From Armatimonadota bacterium (GTDB lineage Bacteria; Armatimonadota; Fimbriimonadia; Fimbriimonadales; Fimbriimonadaceae): a stretch of DNA of 64,000 bases. Shown in pieces: positions 33,495 through 42,611 of the stretch. The notes beneath the pieces were generated by a model that had not been told where the DNA came from, made no database searches, and was given only the letters and a program-made list of their open reading frames with translations. The position numbers and the translations under genes are program-made. The DNA lies in NCBI GenBank assembly GCA_016789105.1, contig JAEURN010000001.1:1-64000 (forward strand), written 5' to 3'. Positions within the stretch are counted from its first letter, which is position 1; each line of letters begins with the position of its first letter.

Positions 33495-33537
33495 CCCCGG
33501 CCCGCAACGGCCCCAATGCCACAATATCTCCAGCCAC

Positions 33538-34581
33538 ATGCCTCATGCCATCTCCCAACCCGCGTTCAAGATCCGGGATGTCGAGGTTGCCAACCCCCTT
33601 GTGCTTGCCCCGATGGAGGACGTCAGCAACCTGGCTTTCCGGATGATCTGCAAGCGCATCGCCGACCCCGGGTTGATGTTCACGGAATTCGTGAGCGCCA
33701 TGGCGATCCACCACAACGCGGTCAAGACCTTCAAGAAATTGAAGGTTCATGCGGCAGAACGGCCTTTGGGAATCCAAATTTTTGGCGGTGACCCGGGAAT
33801 CATGGCTGAGACCGCAAAGGTTGCCGAAGGGTTCGGGTGCGACCTCGTCGACATTAACATGGGGTGTTGGGTGCCCAAAGTCTGCCGAACGGGTGCCGGC
33901 GCGGCCCTGCTCAAGGATCCTGTCCTGGCTCAAAACATTGTCAAGGCGGTTGTCGATTCTGTCAAGGTGCCCGTGACGGTCAAAGTCCGCGCCGGCTGGG
34001 ATTATTCGTTGTTCGCCGCGCCCGACCTTGCCCGTCGGTTCCAAGATGCCGGAGCGCAAATGTTGACCCTCCATGCCCGGTTCGCAAAACAAGGCTTTGA
34101 AGGCCAGGCCGATTGGTCGCTCATCAAAGAACTCCGCAAAGTCCTCACCATTCCTCTGATCGGCAATGGCGACGTCAAAACGCCCGGCGATGCCATCCGG
34201 ATGATGGAGGAAACCGGGTGCGACGGGGTCATGGTCGGGCGGGCTGCCATCAGCAACCCTTGGGCGCTCGCCCGCATCCAAGCCGCCCTGACCGGCAAGC
34301 CGGAACCCCCAGAACCGACTTTGGAGGACCGAATTGCCACCGCACTGGAACACGCGCGCCTGATGATCGCCCACGAAGCCGAAGCACCCGACTTCGCCAC
34401 TGCACTCCAACAAGAGAACTATGCCGAACAAGAATTGAGGGGCCTCCGCGCCCTTCGCGGCCAGCTTCCTCTTTACATCAAAGGGGTTCCTGGTGCTGCC
34501 GAAATCCGGGCCAGCCTCAGCCGGGTCAGCACCTACAAAGAACTCGAATCGATGTTACAAGCGTTCAAAATGGAGCAATGA
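33538..34581 (+). CDS. dus: tRNA-dihydrouridine synthase
   Basis: 347 residues from ATG 33538. This FMN enzyme reduces uridines in tRNA. Motifs: VLAPMEDVSNLAFR, TEFVSAMA, GIQIFGGDP, DINMGCWVPKV with the catalytic Cys, KVRAGWDYS, LHARFAKQGFEGQADW and IGNGDVKTPGDAIRMMEETGCDGVMVGRAA. The GCW in place of GCP after the Cys is a small deviation. It looks closest to the DusB type. The stop overlaps the next ATG (ATGA). Confidence 0.94.
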   Translation: MPHAISQPAFKIRDVEVANPLVLAPMEDVSNLAFRMICKRIADPGLMFTEFVSAMAIHHNAVKTFKKLKVHAAERPLGIQIFGGDPGIMAETAKVAEGFGCDLVDINMGCWVPKVCRTGAGAALLKDPVLAQNIVKAVVDSVKVPVTVKVRAGWDYSLFAAPDLARRFQDAGAQMLTLHARFAKQGFEGQADWSLIKELRKVLTIPLIGNGDVKTPGDAIRMMEETGCDGVMVGRAAISNPWALARIQAALTGKPEPPEPTLEDRIATALEHARLMIAHEAEAPDFATALQQENYAEQELRGLRALRGQLPLYIKGVPGAAEIRASLSRVSTYKELESMLQAFKMEQ

Positions 34582-35399
34582 GCCGGCTGCCTGTTTCGGT
34601 TGTGGTCAATACATACCAAGCCGAGCGCTACCTCGACCTCGTCCTGCAAGCCGTTGCCGACTTTGTGGCAGAAATCGTGGTCTGCGACATGCATTCCACA
34701 GACCGCACTGTGGAAATCGCCAAGCAATACGGGGCAAAGTTAGTTTTTCACGACCAGTTGGGCTATGCCGACCCGGCCCGCCAATTCGCCGTCGCCCAGT
34801 CTTCTCAGCCTTGGGTTTTCATCTTGGATGCCGATGAAGTCGTGCCAAAAACCCTCTGGCCCGACATCTCCAAGCTCGTCGATTCAGGGCAATATGATGT
34901 CATTGCCTTCCATTGGCTCAACGTCATGTTCGGCCAACCTATGACTGGCGCGGGCTTTGGGCCGGAACGCGATGTCCACCCCCGGCTGTTTAAGCGCGAA
35001 AAGGTCACCCTCCTCCCAGTCGTCCATGCCTACCTCCAGCCGGATCCAGGAGCAACGGCTTTCACGGTTCCCTACACTCCCGAAACATGCATCTGGCATT
35101 TCACTTATCTGGATGCGTCAGATTTTATTGCCAGGGCGAATAAATACACCTCGCTGGAAGCAGAACGGGAGAGCCTGAAGCTGAATCCCGTCAAGGCCAT
35201 GCGCAAACTGGTTCGGGATTTTGCCAAACGCATGGTCAAACAAGGAGGTTCAAAACTCGGGTGGCAGGGGTTTTCCATTGCCCTGCTCATGCTCGCAAAC
35301 GACGCCATGAAGTTTGCCAAAATCCTGGAAAGGCAAAACGGGGCAACCCGGCAAACCGTCGAAGCGCAGCACCGCAATCAGGCGGAAAAGCTACTTTAG
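34578..35399 (+). CDS. Family 2 glycosyltransferase (LPS-core type)
   Basis: 273 residues from ATG 34578. It matches the WaaE/KdtX-like GT2 group: SVVVNTYQAERYLDLVLQAV, VVCDMHSTDRTVEIAKQYGAK, ILDADEVVP (DxD), and FKREKVTLLPVVHAYL. Such enzymes often add glucose to lipooligosaccharide inner core. It follows dus with a 4-base overlap and meets two convergent glycosyltransferase genes, so the locus may build LPS core. The C-terminal 60 residues are helical and basic. Confidence 0.88.
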   Translation: MSRLPVSVVVNTYQAERYLDLVLQAVADFVAEIVVCDMHSTDRTVEIAKQYGAKLVFHDQLGYADPARQFAVAQSSQPWVFILDADEVVPKTLWPDISKLVDSGQYDVIAFHWLNVMFGQPMTGAGFGPERDVHPRLFKREKVTLLPVVHAYLQPDPGATAFTVPYTPETCIWHFTYLDASDFIARANKYTSLEAERESLKLNPVKAMRKLVRDFAKRMVKQGGSKLGWQGFSIALLMLANDAMKFAKILERQNGATRQTVEAQHRNQAEKLL

Positions 35400-36392
35400 C
35401 GCGTCGCCATAAGCGTCCAAGGTTTTCGCCAAAAAGGCGTCTTGCGAATACCGCTCTCGGAACCATTGCGCCCGCTCGTCCGAATCCCCCATATCCAGGG
35501 CCTTTAGGGTCATCGAACGGATCTCATGCAGGTTCCGTGGGTCGGCCAACAAGGCGTGATTCCCGTAAACCTCATGCGCATTCCAACCGGTGCTCAACAC
35601 CATCGGCTTGCCCAAGGATCCCGCTTCCACCCCAGCGATCAAGAAATCTTCCAGCAACGAGGGCATCGCAAATGCCGAACACCCTTTTACCAGCGAGGCC
35701 AGCAAACCCCCGTCGTGGGGGACTTTGCCCAAAAATCGGAACTCGCCCCCCTTGCTTTCTTGGACGCACCGGTCAAAGTAAGGCCGGTCAGAATCGCCTC
35801 CGGCAAAAACCACCGCCACTCCCGACCCCTTGAGCGCTTGCACGATCCGCAGTTGGTTCTTCCGCTCCAAAAAATTGCCCACGCACAACACATACCGACC
35901 CTCAATTCCAAAGTGACTGCGGGCAAAATCGGGATCCGCAGCAAAGAAGGTGGGGTCGATGGCCCCGCTCGGCACAACCGTGCATTTGCCTGGCTCGGCG
36001 TCAAAAAACACCGAGAGCCTCCCCGCCACTTCAGGGCTCGGGATAAGGATTCGGGCGGCCCCCCGCAAAAGCTTTGCGCATTTCTTCGGGTACCTGCCCT
36101 CCAAGCGCCTCCGCAACCGCAGGGTTTTCAACTGCGTTGGCGAACCGGGCTCATACCAGATTGAACTGACGACATAAGGCACGCCACGCTCCAAGCAGAG
36201 GGAAGCCAAGCTCCAAAACGAATCGCTAAGCCCAAAAAAGTGGACGGCGTCCCCCCACTCCCGGACTTCTGGAGAAAGGACGGTCGCCTCGTGCCCGGAG
36301 GCCCGGAGCAGGTCGCGGGTCGTCTCCAATTGGATTTCTGCTCCCCCTCGGATCAACCCCCCTTCAGGCCTGCCCGCCAACAAGATCTTCAT
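35391..36392 (-). CDS. Family 4 glycosyltransferase
   Basis: 333 residues from ATG 36392; the long upstream open frame is antisense noise over the GT9 gene. GT-B features: MKILLAGRPEGGLIRGGAEIQLETT, the mid-linker VPSGAIDPTFF, YVLCVGNFLERKNQL, and the donor-binding end AFAMPSLLEDFLIAGVEAGSLGKPMVLS with the EX7E-like Glu pair. It overlaps the upstream GT9 gene by 4 bases (ATGA) and the convergent GT2 by 9 bases. Confidence 0.88.
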   Translation of the reverse strand: MKILLAGRPEGGLIRGGAEIQLETTRDLLRASGHEATVLSPEVREWGDAVHFFGLSDSFWSLASLCLERGVPYVVSSIWYEPGSPTQLKTLRLRRRLEGRYPKKCAKLLRGAARILIPSPEVAGRLSVFFDAEPGKCTVVPSGAIDPTFFAADPDFARSHFGIEGRYVLCVGNFLERKNQLRIVQALKGSGVAVVFAGGDSDRPYFDRCVQESKGGEFRFLGKVPHDGGLLASLVKGCSAFAMPSLLEDFLIAGVEAGSLGKPMVLSTGWNAHEVYGNHALLADPRNLHEIRSMTLKALDMGDSDERAQWFRERYSQDAFLAKTLDAYGDALK

Positions 36393-37258
36393 TCCCAACC
36401 CACGATCTCCTTCACGGCATCCAAAACGGCTTCCACCGGGACATCTCCTTCCAACAAGACGTGGCCGGTTCCCGGCGGGAAGTATTCGGCGGGGGATTCC
36501 ACCATGAAAACCGCAGCCACCCGGGTGCCCACAGCCCCCGCCAGGTGCATCAAGCCGGTGTCGTTTGTGACAAGGAGATCCATTTGGGCAAGGGTTCTGG
36601 CAGTGGTGCGGAAGTCCGATGGGGTTCCCGCATAATCCACTGCCCCAAGCGAGTCCAATGCTCCGGATTCTCCCGGTCCGCCGAAGTTGAAAATTTGGCA
36701 GCCTCGGCGTTGGCAACATTCTGCCACTTGCAAAAACTTGGCGGTCGGCCACTGTTTGTCGGCCCGCGAGGCTCCGGTCATGAACCCCACTCGCGGCGGG
36801 CCCCCACGCGCGGGCGGGCGGGCGACTCCCAAATCCCAAACCGGCACCGGGCAGGGGATTCCAATGTGTTCGAACAGTTGGCGGCACACTTCCAAGACTT
36901 GGTGTTGGCCCAAAACCGGTTCCACCCCAAAGGTGAACCAGTCGTCGTGCTTTCCTCCCCGCAATCCCGCAAGCTGCCGTACCCGGCCGGCCTTGGCGAT
37001 CCGGACCATTTTGTTCTGGACGTAAGGGAAAACCCCGAGGTCGTAACGGCCTCGGAGCCACAGTTCCTTCAGGGCAGAATCCCGGTTGGCGACCCTGACC
37101 CCCTCCACCGGGAAAGCCGTCAATACCCCCAACCCCAACCCACCGGAAAGTGCCGTGATCTCACGGCCCGGCAACCCGTCGCTCAGCCACCGCAGCGTCG
37201 CCAAGTGGTTAACGCAATCACCCAAGGTCGGCGGCAAAAAAATCGCCACCTTGCGCAC
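36389..37258 (-). CDS. Family 9 glycosyltransferase (heptosyltransferase-like)
   Basis: About 289 residues from GTG 37258; the frame is open further upstream to 37369 but the conserved start is VRKVAIFLPPTLGDCVNHLATLRWL. Heptosyltransferase traits: GFMTGASRADKQWPTAKFLQVAE, FNFGGPGE and the late NDTGLMHLAGAVGTRVAAVF, the ADP-heptose-binding region. It likely acts on LPS core or another ADP-heptose acceptor, in line with a GmhB-like phosphatase at 54761. It is coupled to the GT4 gene downstream. Confidence 0.85.
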   Translation of the reverse strand: MRKVAIFLPPTLGDCVNHLATLRWLSDGLPGREITALSGGLGLGVLTAFPVEGVRVANRDSALKELWLRGRYDLGVFPYVQNKMVRIAKAGRVRQLAGLRGGKHDDWFTFGVEPVLGQHQVLEVCRQLFEHIGIPCPVPVWDLGVARPPARGGPPRVGFMTGASRADKQWPTAKFLQVAECCQRRGCQIFNFGGPGESGALDSLGAVDYAGTPSDFRTTARTLAQMDLLVTNDTGLMHLAGAVGTRVAAVFMVESPAEYFPPGTGHVLLEGDVPVEAVLDAVKEIVGWE

Positions 37259-37335
37259 CACGTCCAAGTCCACCCGACCCACGGGGAGCAGGATACATCC
37301 CCGCCCAAGTAAAATCCGCGCCGATCCCAACGGCG

Positions 37336-38256
37336 ATGATCTTTCGAACCCTGATCTTGAAATCGGCAACCCTGGCCCCAGTGGAAAAATTTGTGAGGGG
37401 TTCCAGGCTCTTCCGGCCGATTGTCAATCGGTTCATTGCCGGTGAAACCGCCGATTCCGGGATCCAAGTGGCCGAATCCCTGGCCCGCGAGGGGTTCTTT
37501 GTCACCCTCGACCTCCTGGGCGAAAATGTCCACTCCGAAGAAGCCGCAAACCAGGCGGCCGACAACTATATCGACCTCCTGCACCGCATTGCCGCCAGCT
37601 CCGAGTGCAGCCGAATCAACATCTCCATCAAACTAACCGCCCTGGGCTTGGATCAGTCCGGTGAGCTCGCCGAAGCGAATTACCGCAGGTTGCTCGAAGC
37701 GGCGGAACCCGCCGGGATTTTCATCCGCGCTGATATGGAGGGCTCGCTCTACACCCAAAGAACAATCGAACTGGTCCGCAAAGTCCGCTCCGAATTCCCC
37801 AATACCGGCACGGTTTTGCAGAGCTATCTCTACCGCACAGACCAGGATCTGGAAACGTTGATCGGCGACGGATGCCGGGTGCGCATCGTCAAAGGGGCCT
37901 ACCTAGAATCGCCGGAAATCGCTTACCCGGCCAAAGCCGATGTCGACCGGCAATACGTCGAACAGGCCAAAAAACTCCTAGTCCGGGGGCGGTACCCAGC
38001 GATTGCCAGCCACGACGCCGGCATCATCGATTCCCTCCGGCAATTTGTGGCCCGGCGGAAGATCGCCAAGTCTTCGTTTGAATGGCAAATGCTCTTCGGG
38101 ATCCGGCGGGACCTGCAGGCTGCGTTGCGTGACGAGGGCTATAACGTCCGGGTCTACTTGCCGTTCGGGGAAGCCTGGTACCCCTATTTCACCCGGCGTC
38201 TGGCCGAGCGCCCGGCCAACCTGCTGTTTATTGCAAGGTCGCTGTTCCAAAAGTAG
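37336..38256 (+). CDS. Proline dehydrogenase (monofunctional)
   Basis: 306 residues, the length of the stand-alone FAD enzymes of Thermus and Deinococcus, not fused to P5C dehydrogenase. Motifs: FVTLDLLGENVHSEEAAN, INISIKLTALGL, FIRADMEGSLYTQ, VLQSYLYRTDQDL, RIVKGAYLES, ASHDAGIID, FEWQMLFGIRRDLQ and NVRVYLPFGEAWYPYFTRRLAERPANL. It oxidises proline to pyrroline-5-carboxylate and feeds electrons to the quinone pool. TAAAAT lies about 20 bases before the ATG. Confidence 0.94.
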   Translation: MIFRTLILKSATLAPVEKFVRGSRLFRPIVNRFIAGETADSGIQVAESLAREGFFVTLDLLGENVHSEEAANQAADNYIDLLHRIAASSECSRINISIKLTALGLDQSGELAEANYRRLLEAAEPAGIFIRADMEGSLYTQRTIELVRKVRSEFPNTGTVLQSYLYRTDQDLETLIGDGCRVRIVKGAYLESPEIAYPAKADVDRQYVEQAKKLLVRGRYPAIASHDAGIIDSLRQFVARRKIAKSSFEWQMLFGIRRDLQAALRDEGYNVRVYLPFGEAWYPYFTRRLAERPANLLFIARSLFQK

Positions 38257-38307
38257 CCGGTTCAATCGGGGCCAGAGGCCACCCCCACCCAATTGCCACA
38301 AATGACC

Positions 38308-39561
38308 CTATCGCGCGCCTTTGATCGCCCGGATCGAGGGGAGCGAAAGCAAAAACAGCACGCAAGCGATTCCCACCATCGCCTGGTAACCCAAACCCAT
38401 CGAGACCTTGTTGAGCTCAGTGATCAGCGGGCCCATCAAAAGACCGACAAAAATCTGCACCGAGGTCTCGGAACTCTGCCACGCCCCCATTTGCGTCGCT
38501 GCCCGTTCTGGGTTCGGGAGGACATCGCTGCCAATCGCCCAGTCGGTGGCTTGGAAAATGCCGTTTCCGACCCCATAGAGTGCCACGGCTGCCCAAATCC
38601 ACTGGTAATCGCGCAGGAAGGCGACCGGCGCCAGGAACACGGCAAGAGCAACGATCGACCACACCATCAACGGCTTGCGACCGATTTTGTCGGCATAGTG
38701 GGCCGCCACAACTGAACCGAGGATGCCCGTGAAACTGATCGTCAGGGCCAACACGTTCGCCGCGCTCTTTTCGTCGCCGAGATCCTTTCCAAACAAGTGG
38801 TAGGTCGGCACCAAGTCGCGCAAAAAGTAAAGGGCGTAGGCCGTAACGCAGCCGTTTGCAAAAAACACGATGAACCGGTTGATCCACACCGCGCGGAAAT
38901 CAAAGCTTTTGAACGGCTCGATGTAGTCGTGGACGAAAGAACTCTCCCGGGGCTCGCGGTCCGCCTCCGGCAGGTCGCGCACGGTCCATGCCGTCCACAA
39001 GCCACCGGCCACATTGATGGCGGCAATCACATAGAAAATGAGGTCGATCCGCCCGGGAAAGATTTTCGACAAAGCGATCGCCGCAACCGCCGAAACGATT
39101 TGGCCGGCAAGTTTGAACCCGCCCATCACCGAGCTCGCGTACCCCCGGCTGTTCTCCGGCACCGAATCGGCGACCATCCCCGCATAGGGGCCGGTGCCGA
39201 TGTCGTCGCTCAACTGCAGCAGAAAGTAGGCGGCGCCAATTGCCACCAATGAGTTAGCCCCATAAGCGGCAAGGACGGCCACCGAAGTCAAGCCCGCACC
39301 GATTGCGATCCAAGGCCACCGTTTGCGGAAAGGCCCCGAAGCCCGTTCGTAGATCCTGCCGAAAATGGCCGGGCCAAACAAGGCCCAAACTGCCCCCGTC
39401 CCCAGGATCATGCCCCAGGCGGCGTTCTTTTCCCCCCCAGGGACGATGTCCTTAACCTTGTCCGGGATCAGGATGAAGAGAAGGATAAACCACTTGTAAC
39501 TCGTGGAAAACCAATACGCCGACATTCCCGCGTTGAACCAGAACGTGCGGCGGTAACCCAT
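38308..39561 (-). CDS. MFS transporter
   Basis: 417 residues with about 11-12 membrane helices in two halves. The signature between helices 2 and 3 (GRIYERASGPFRKRWPW) and the motif HYADKIGRKPLMVWS between helices 8 and 9 resemble the SLC45/GPH-type sugar carriers. A cytoplasmic loop DLPEADREPRESSF separates the halves. Substrate unknown, perhaps a sugar or glycoside. TAAATT ends 9 bases before the ATG with no clear RBS. It converges on the proline dehydrogenase. Confidence 0.85.
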   Translation of the reverse strand: MGYRRTFWFNAGMSAYWFSTSYKWFILLFILIPDKVKDIVPGGEKNAAWGMILGTGAVWALFGPAIFGRIYERASGPFRKRWPWIAIGAGLTSVAVLAAYGANSLVAIGAAYFLLQLSDDIGTGPYAGMVADSVPENSRGYASSVMGGFKLAGQIVSAVAAIALSKIFPGRIDLIFYVIAAINVAGGLWTAWTVRDLPEADREPRESSFVHDYIEPFKSFDFRAVWINRFIVFFANGCVTAYALYFLRDLVPTYHLFGKDLGDEKSAANVLALTISFTGILGSVVAAHYADKIGRKPLMVWSIVALAVFLAPVAFLRDYQWIWAAVALYGVGNGIFQATDWAIGSDVLPNPERAATQMGAWQSSETSVQIFVGLLMGPLITELNKVSMGLGYQAMVGIACVLFLLSLPSIRAIKGAR

Positions 39562-39648
39562 GCACTGGCTAATTTACTCGCTCGCAGCCGATTCAAACCC
39601 AGGGGTGGCCAGATATTGATCCGACCACCCCACATTGACAAGTTCCGA

Positions 39649-41235
39649 CTAGTCGTGATCGGTGTTCGCGAGTTGCAAAATCAAGAACAAGTCATTCTTG
39701 TCGAACCGGCCGTTTTCATCGACATCCAATGTGTGACGGTAAGGTTCGGTTTGGAACAGTCCCGGCTTGCGCTGATAGATTGAGACGGCTCGCTCATAGT
39801 CGTCCATGTGGACATGCCCATCTTCGTTCACATCCCCCCGGATGTAAATGTAAATCGAGCCAGGTGCCCACGAATGGGTCTGGGCGCCGCCGTCGGAGCC
39901 GACACCCAAAATGTGCCAAAGACCGTTGGCAAAGTCGGCCGTGTTGATGTTAGCCGAACCTTGCGCGTTTGGCATGTCTTGGTATCCCGGAATCGGCTCG
40001 GCCAGCCCCGCGTTGCCAAATTCGCGGCTACGCAAAATCGAAACCGTTTTCGGGTCAAGATCCGGGTCGTTGCCGTTCCATACCACCGGGAAAGTCTCCA
40101 AAGACTTCTCGACGAAGTGGGTTCCGGCCACCGGCTCGTTCATCACCAAGACGGGAGGATGGTTTTCCGAAGGATTGATGGTCAACCGGTAGCGCGGGTT
40201 GTTGCCCGTTCCGGAAGGGTAGACCCGGATGTAGTAGGTGCCCGCCGCCAGTCCGCTCAGCTGGATGTTCTCCCAGTTGTAACTGCCCGTGGAGCTCCGG
40301 ACGACGGTACCGTTCGAATTGTACAGCTGCATGTTCAGGTCGTTTTGCCTCAAATAGGGCGATTCCATTTGAATGTAACTCCCAACCGCCCCGGCATGGA
40401 GCCGCACTTTGTACCAATCGTTTGAGTCCTCCATCGAAAGGTTGTCGATTTGCACCGGGTTCAAGACCAACCCCAAATTGGGGGAATTGGGCGTCCCTTC
40501 CGTCCGGGCGTCCACAATCGCCATGGAGTCATTGTCTTCAAACGCGTCGGGAACCGCTGTCGGGATGGGGCCGATCGCCACTTGGACGCGGACAGTATTG
40601 TTGGTTTCGTCGGACTCAAGGACGAAGTTGTCCGGGTCCACCGTCCCTTCCAGCCAATAAATGCCATCGGGAACCCCGGTTAAATCAATGACCTGGCCAA
40701 AAAGGCTCGCCCCATAAATGTCGGACCAACCCGGACGCAAGCCTTGGAGTTGGCCACAGGAGGTGTAGCCAGGCGGGTCATTGTGGCCCGGAAGGCTGGA
40801 ATCGGCGTGCCTCAACTCCAAAATGCAAAAAGAAGTCTTCGCCCCGGTGGCGACAATATTGCCCACCCCGTTGCCCACCGTGACCTGCCGGAGTTTGAAC
40901 TGGGTCCAATTGTCAAAGTGGATATGGCCGTGTTGCGGGTGGTAGGTGAATGTCCCAGCGAGCCGATCCCAAAACGTCCCATCCGTCCGGTAGACCCGTT
41001 GGCGCACCACTTGGCTGTTGCCGATGATTTCCCCACCCCGGATCTCATACCGTCCTGCCCCCCAGTTCACCGATGCCGTCGAAAACCGCAACCCCCGTGT
41101 CCCCGCCGGGAACTCAGAGTTGGACGTCGAAACATAGGCGTCGGCTAGGTCGCCGGGCATCAGGCTGATGTCGGGCAACATGTCGGCAGCCGGTAGCGCA
41201 CCGGCTAGTAAAGATGCGAGCAGGACAGGTGTCAT
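39649..41235 (-). CDS. Lysyl-oxidase-like protein with PPC and dockerin-like domains
   Basis: 528 residues with a signal peptide (MTPVLLASLLAGALPAA). Residues of roughly 20-230 resemble lysyl oxidase (PF01186): PDISLMPGDL, then the copper-site HPQHGHIHFDNWTQFKL, CILELRHAD and the YWLEGTVDPDNFVLESDETNN end. Residues 235-345 look like a PPC (bacterial pre-peptidase) beta-sandwich (DAFEDNDSM, DWYKVRLHAGAVGSYIQM, LSGLAAGTYYIRVYPSG). The last 60 residues form a dockerin-like pair of calcium loops (GDVNEDGHVHMDDYERA and LDVDENGRFDKNDLFLIL). TATTGT ends 6 bases before the ATG. The protein should be secreted; cross-linking or amine oxidation is inferred. Confidence 0.85.
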   Translation of the reverse strand: MTPVLLASLLAGALPAADMLPDISLMPGDLADAYVSTSNSEFPAGTRGLRFSTASVNWGAGRYEIRGGEIIGNSQVVRQRVYRTDGTFWDRLAGTFTYHPQHGHIHFDNWTQFKLRQVTVGNGVGNIVATGAKTSFCILELRHADSSLPGHNDPPGYTSCGQLQGLRPGWSDIYGASLFGQVIDLTGVPDGIYWLEGTVDPDNFVLESDETNNTVRVQVAIGPIPTAVPDAFEDNDSMAIVDARTEGTPNSPNLGLVLNPVQIDNLSMEDSNDWYKVRLHAGAVGSYIQMESPYLRQNDLNMQLYNSNGTVVRSSTGSYNWENIQLSGLAAGTYYIRVYPSGTGNNPRYRLTINPSENHPPVLVMNEPVAGTHFVEKSLETFPVVWNGNDPDLDPKTVSILRSREFGNAGLAEPIPGYQDMPNAQGSANINTADFANGLWHILGVGSDGGAQTHSWAPGSIYIYIRGDVNEDGHVHMDDYERAVSIYQRKPGLFQTEPYRHTLDVDENGRFDKNDLFLILQLANTDHD

Positions 41236-41285
41236 GCCACTACAATATCAGAACCGGCCAGTCCGATTGCAAAAAGGCTGCACCG

Positions 41286-41933
41286 TTAGTCAGACGACCG
41301 CGGGCCGCGGTTAACCATCGGGTCTTCCAAAGACCGCCACAGGTAGTAACTGGCCAAGGTCCGCCAAGGGCGCCAACGCTCGGCAAATTCCAACATCTCC
41401 TTGGGCTTGACCTTCTCGACTTTCATCATCGGTTGAATGGCCTTTTGCAGCCCCAAGTCGCCCGTCGAAAAAACATCCGGGCGGCACAAATAGAACATGG
41501 AGAACATCTCGACCGTCCACTCCCCGATCCCTTTGATCGGCAACAACGCCTCTCGAATATCGGCTTCTGAAAGGGAATGGAGCCCATCTGGTTCCAAACC
41601 CAGTTCTTGAAACCGGGCCGCGATGTTCAAGATGTAAGTTCCCTTCTGCCGGCTCAAGCCCACAGAGCGGAGCATGTCGGCGTCGAACCTCAAAACGTCT
41701 TCGGGGGCCATGTCCTCATCTTTGCCCACCAATTCGGCAAACCGCCGGAAGATCGTCTCGGCCGCCTTGCCACTCAGTTGCTGGAACGTCACGATGCGGG
41801 CCAGGGCGCGGAACGGGTTTTCAACCAATTCAAATTTTGGCCGTTCGTGCAGGGGAACCACGGGGCCGAGCAGCTCGCACTGCTCAAAAAAGACGAGGCC
41901 CTCATCCAACACGGCCGGGTCGGCGAGGGTCAA
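41286..41933 (-). CDS. alkA: DNA-3-methyladenine glycosylase, AlkA/HhH-GPD type
   Basis: About 215 residues if the TTG at 41933 is used; it overlaps the PagL-like stop (TTGA). The HhH-GPD core is clear: PFRALARIVTFQQLSGKAAETIF, then the helix-hairpin-helix LLPIKGIGEWTVEMFSMF, and catalytic Asp in VFSTGDLGLQKAI. It removes alkylated bases from DNA. The end WRPWRTLASYYLWR is typical of the family. The frame stays open upstream, but that part is antisense-like noise within the upstream gene. Confidence 0.88.
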   Translation of the reverse strand: MTLADPAVLDEGLVFFEQCELLGPVVPLHERPKFELVENPFRALARIVTFQQLSGKAAETIFRRFAELVGKDEDMAPEDVLRFDADMLRSVGLSRQKGTYILNIAARFQELGLEPDGLHSLSEADIREALLPIKGIGEWTVEMFSMFYLCRPDVFSTGDLGLQKAIQPMMKVEKVKPKEMLEFAERWRPWRTLASYYLWRSLEDPMVNRGPRSSD

Positions 41934-42508
41934 AATCTCACCCCCAGCGAATACTGGATGGCGTTGAACCCCTGGTTGTCGTTGTTGGATGCCCCGTTGG
42001 ACATATGGTGCCATCGGATCGCAAAGATCATTTCTTGGTGGCCGACCGCAAACATCGTTCCGACCCCGAAGTAGGGGGTGGAGTTGATCTGGTTCGGCAA
42101 ATCCTGCGTCGTTCTCTGGTTGTAGGCCAATCCCCAGCCTAGGTCGAAAAACATGTTGACCCCCGGGATCCACTCATTCCAATAACGGGCCCCGACCTGG
42201 ACACCAAACGTGTCCATCGTGTTGGCAGGGTGGCCGTCAAAAGCCGATGTGCGGGTTGGCATGTAATAAACCGAATAGACGGCCTGGGCGGGGTTGGACT
42301 TGTACCGGAACCGCGATTCCGGCTTAACATAGCTCAATTTCCAAATCGATCCGGTTCGGGCATCCTCGCTCCCAATCCACGGTTTTCCTTCGTTGAATCC
42401 CGACTCGAAGCTCCAGTAGGATTCCTTGATCCGCCACGCCTGCGCATCGTCATCGGCCACTGCGCACCCAACCAGGGCAAGGCCGGCTGCAACGGCGAAA
42501 AATCTCAT
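41930..42508 (-). CDS. PagL-like lipid A 3-O-deacylase (acyloxyacyl hydrolase family)
   Basis: 192 residues from ATG 42508; GTG 42520 is a real alternative because TAACAT lies 9 bases before it. A signal (MRFFAVAAGLALVGCAVA) contains a lipobox-like LVGC, so it may be a lipoprotein. The rest is an outer-membrane beta-barrel pattern. PagL catalytic region is visible near the end: RWHHMSNGASNNDNQGFNAIQYSLGVRF-type, with His and Ser in HHMSNG. The family trims acyl chains from lipid A, fitting an LPS outer membrane. It is coupled to alkA by a 4-base overlap. Confidence 0.8.
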   Translation of the reverse strand: MRFFAVAAGLALVGCAVADDDAQAWRIKESYWSFESGFNEGKPWIGSEDARTGSIWKLSYVKPESRFRYKSNPAQAVYSVYYMPTRTSAFDGHPANTMDTFGVQVGARYWNEWIPGVNMFFDLGWGLAYNQRTTQDLPNQINSTPYFGVGTMFAVGHQEMIFAIRWHHMSNGASNNDNQGFNAIQYSLGVRF

Positions 42509-42611
42509 CCTTGATTCCACTAAGGCAAGATGTTACCGAACCGTTCCCGGCGAGCCTCGGCCACATCTGCCACAATCTGCCCCATCCCACCCCCTTTCAG
42601 AGTGGTTATCC

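Noticed and set aside
36461-37312. 283-codon plus frame opposite the GT9 gene
   Set aside because: Antisense shadow; the minus frame contains heptosyltransferase motifs.
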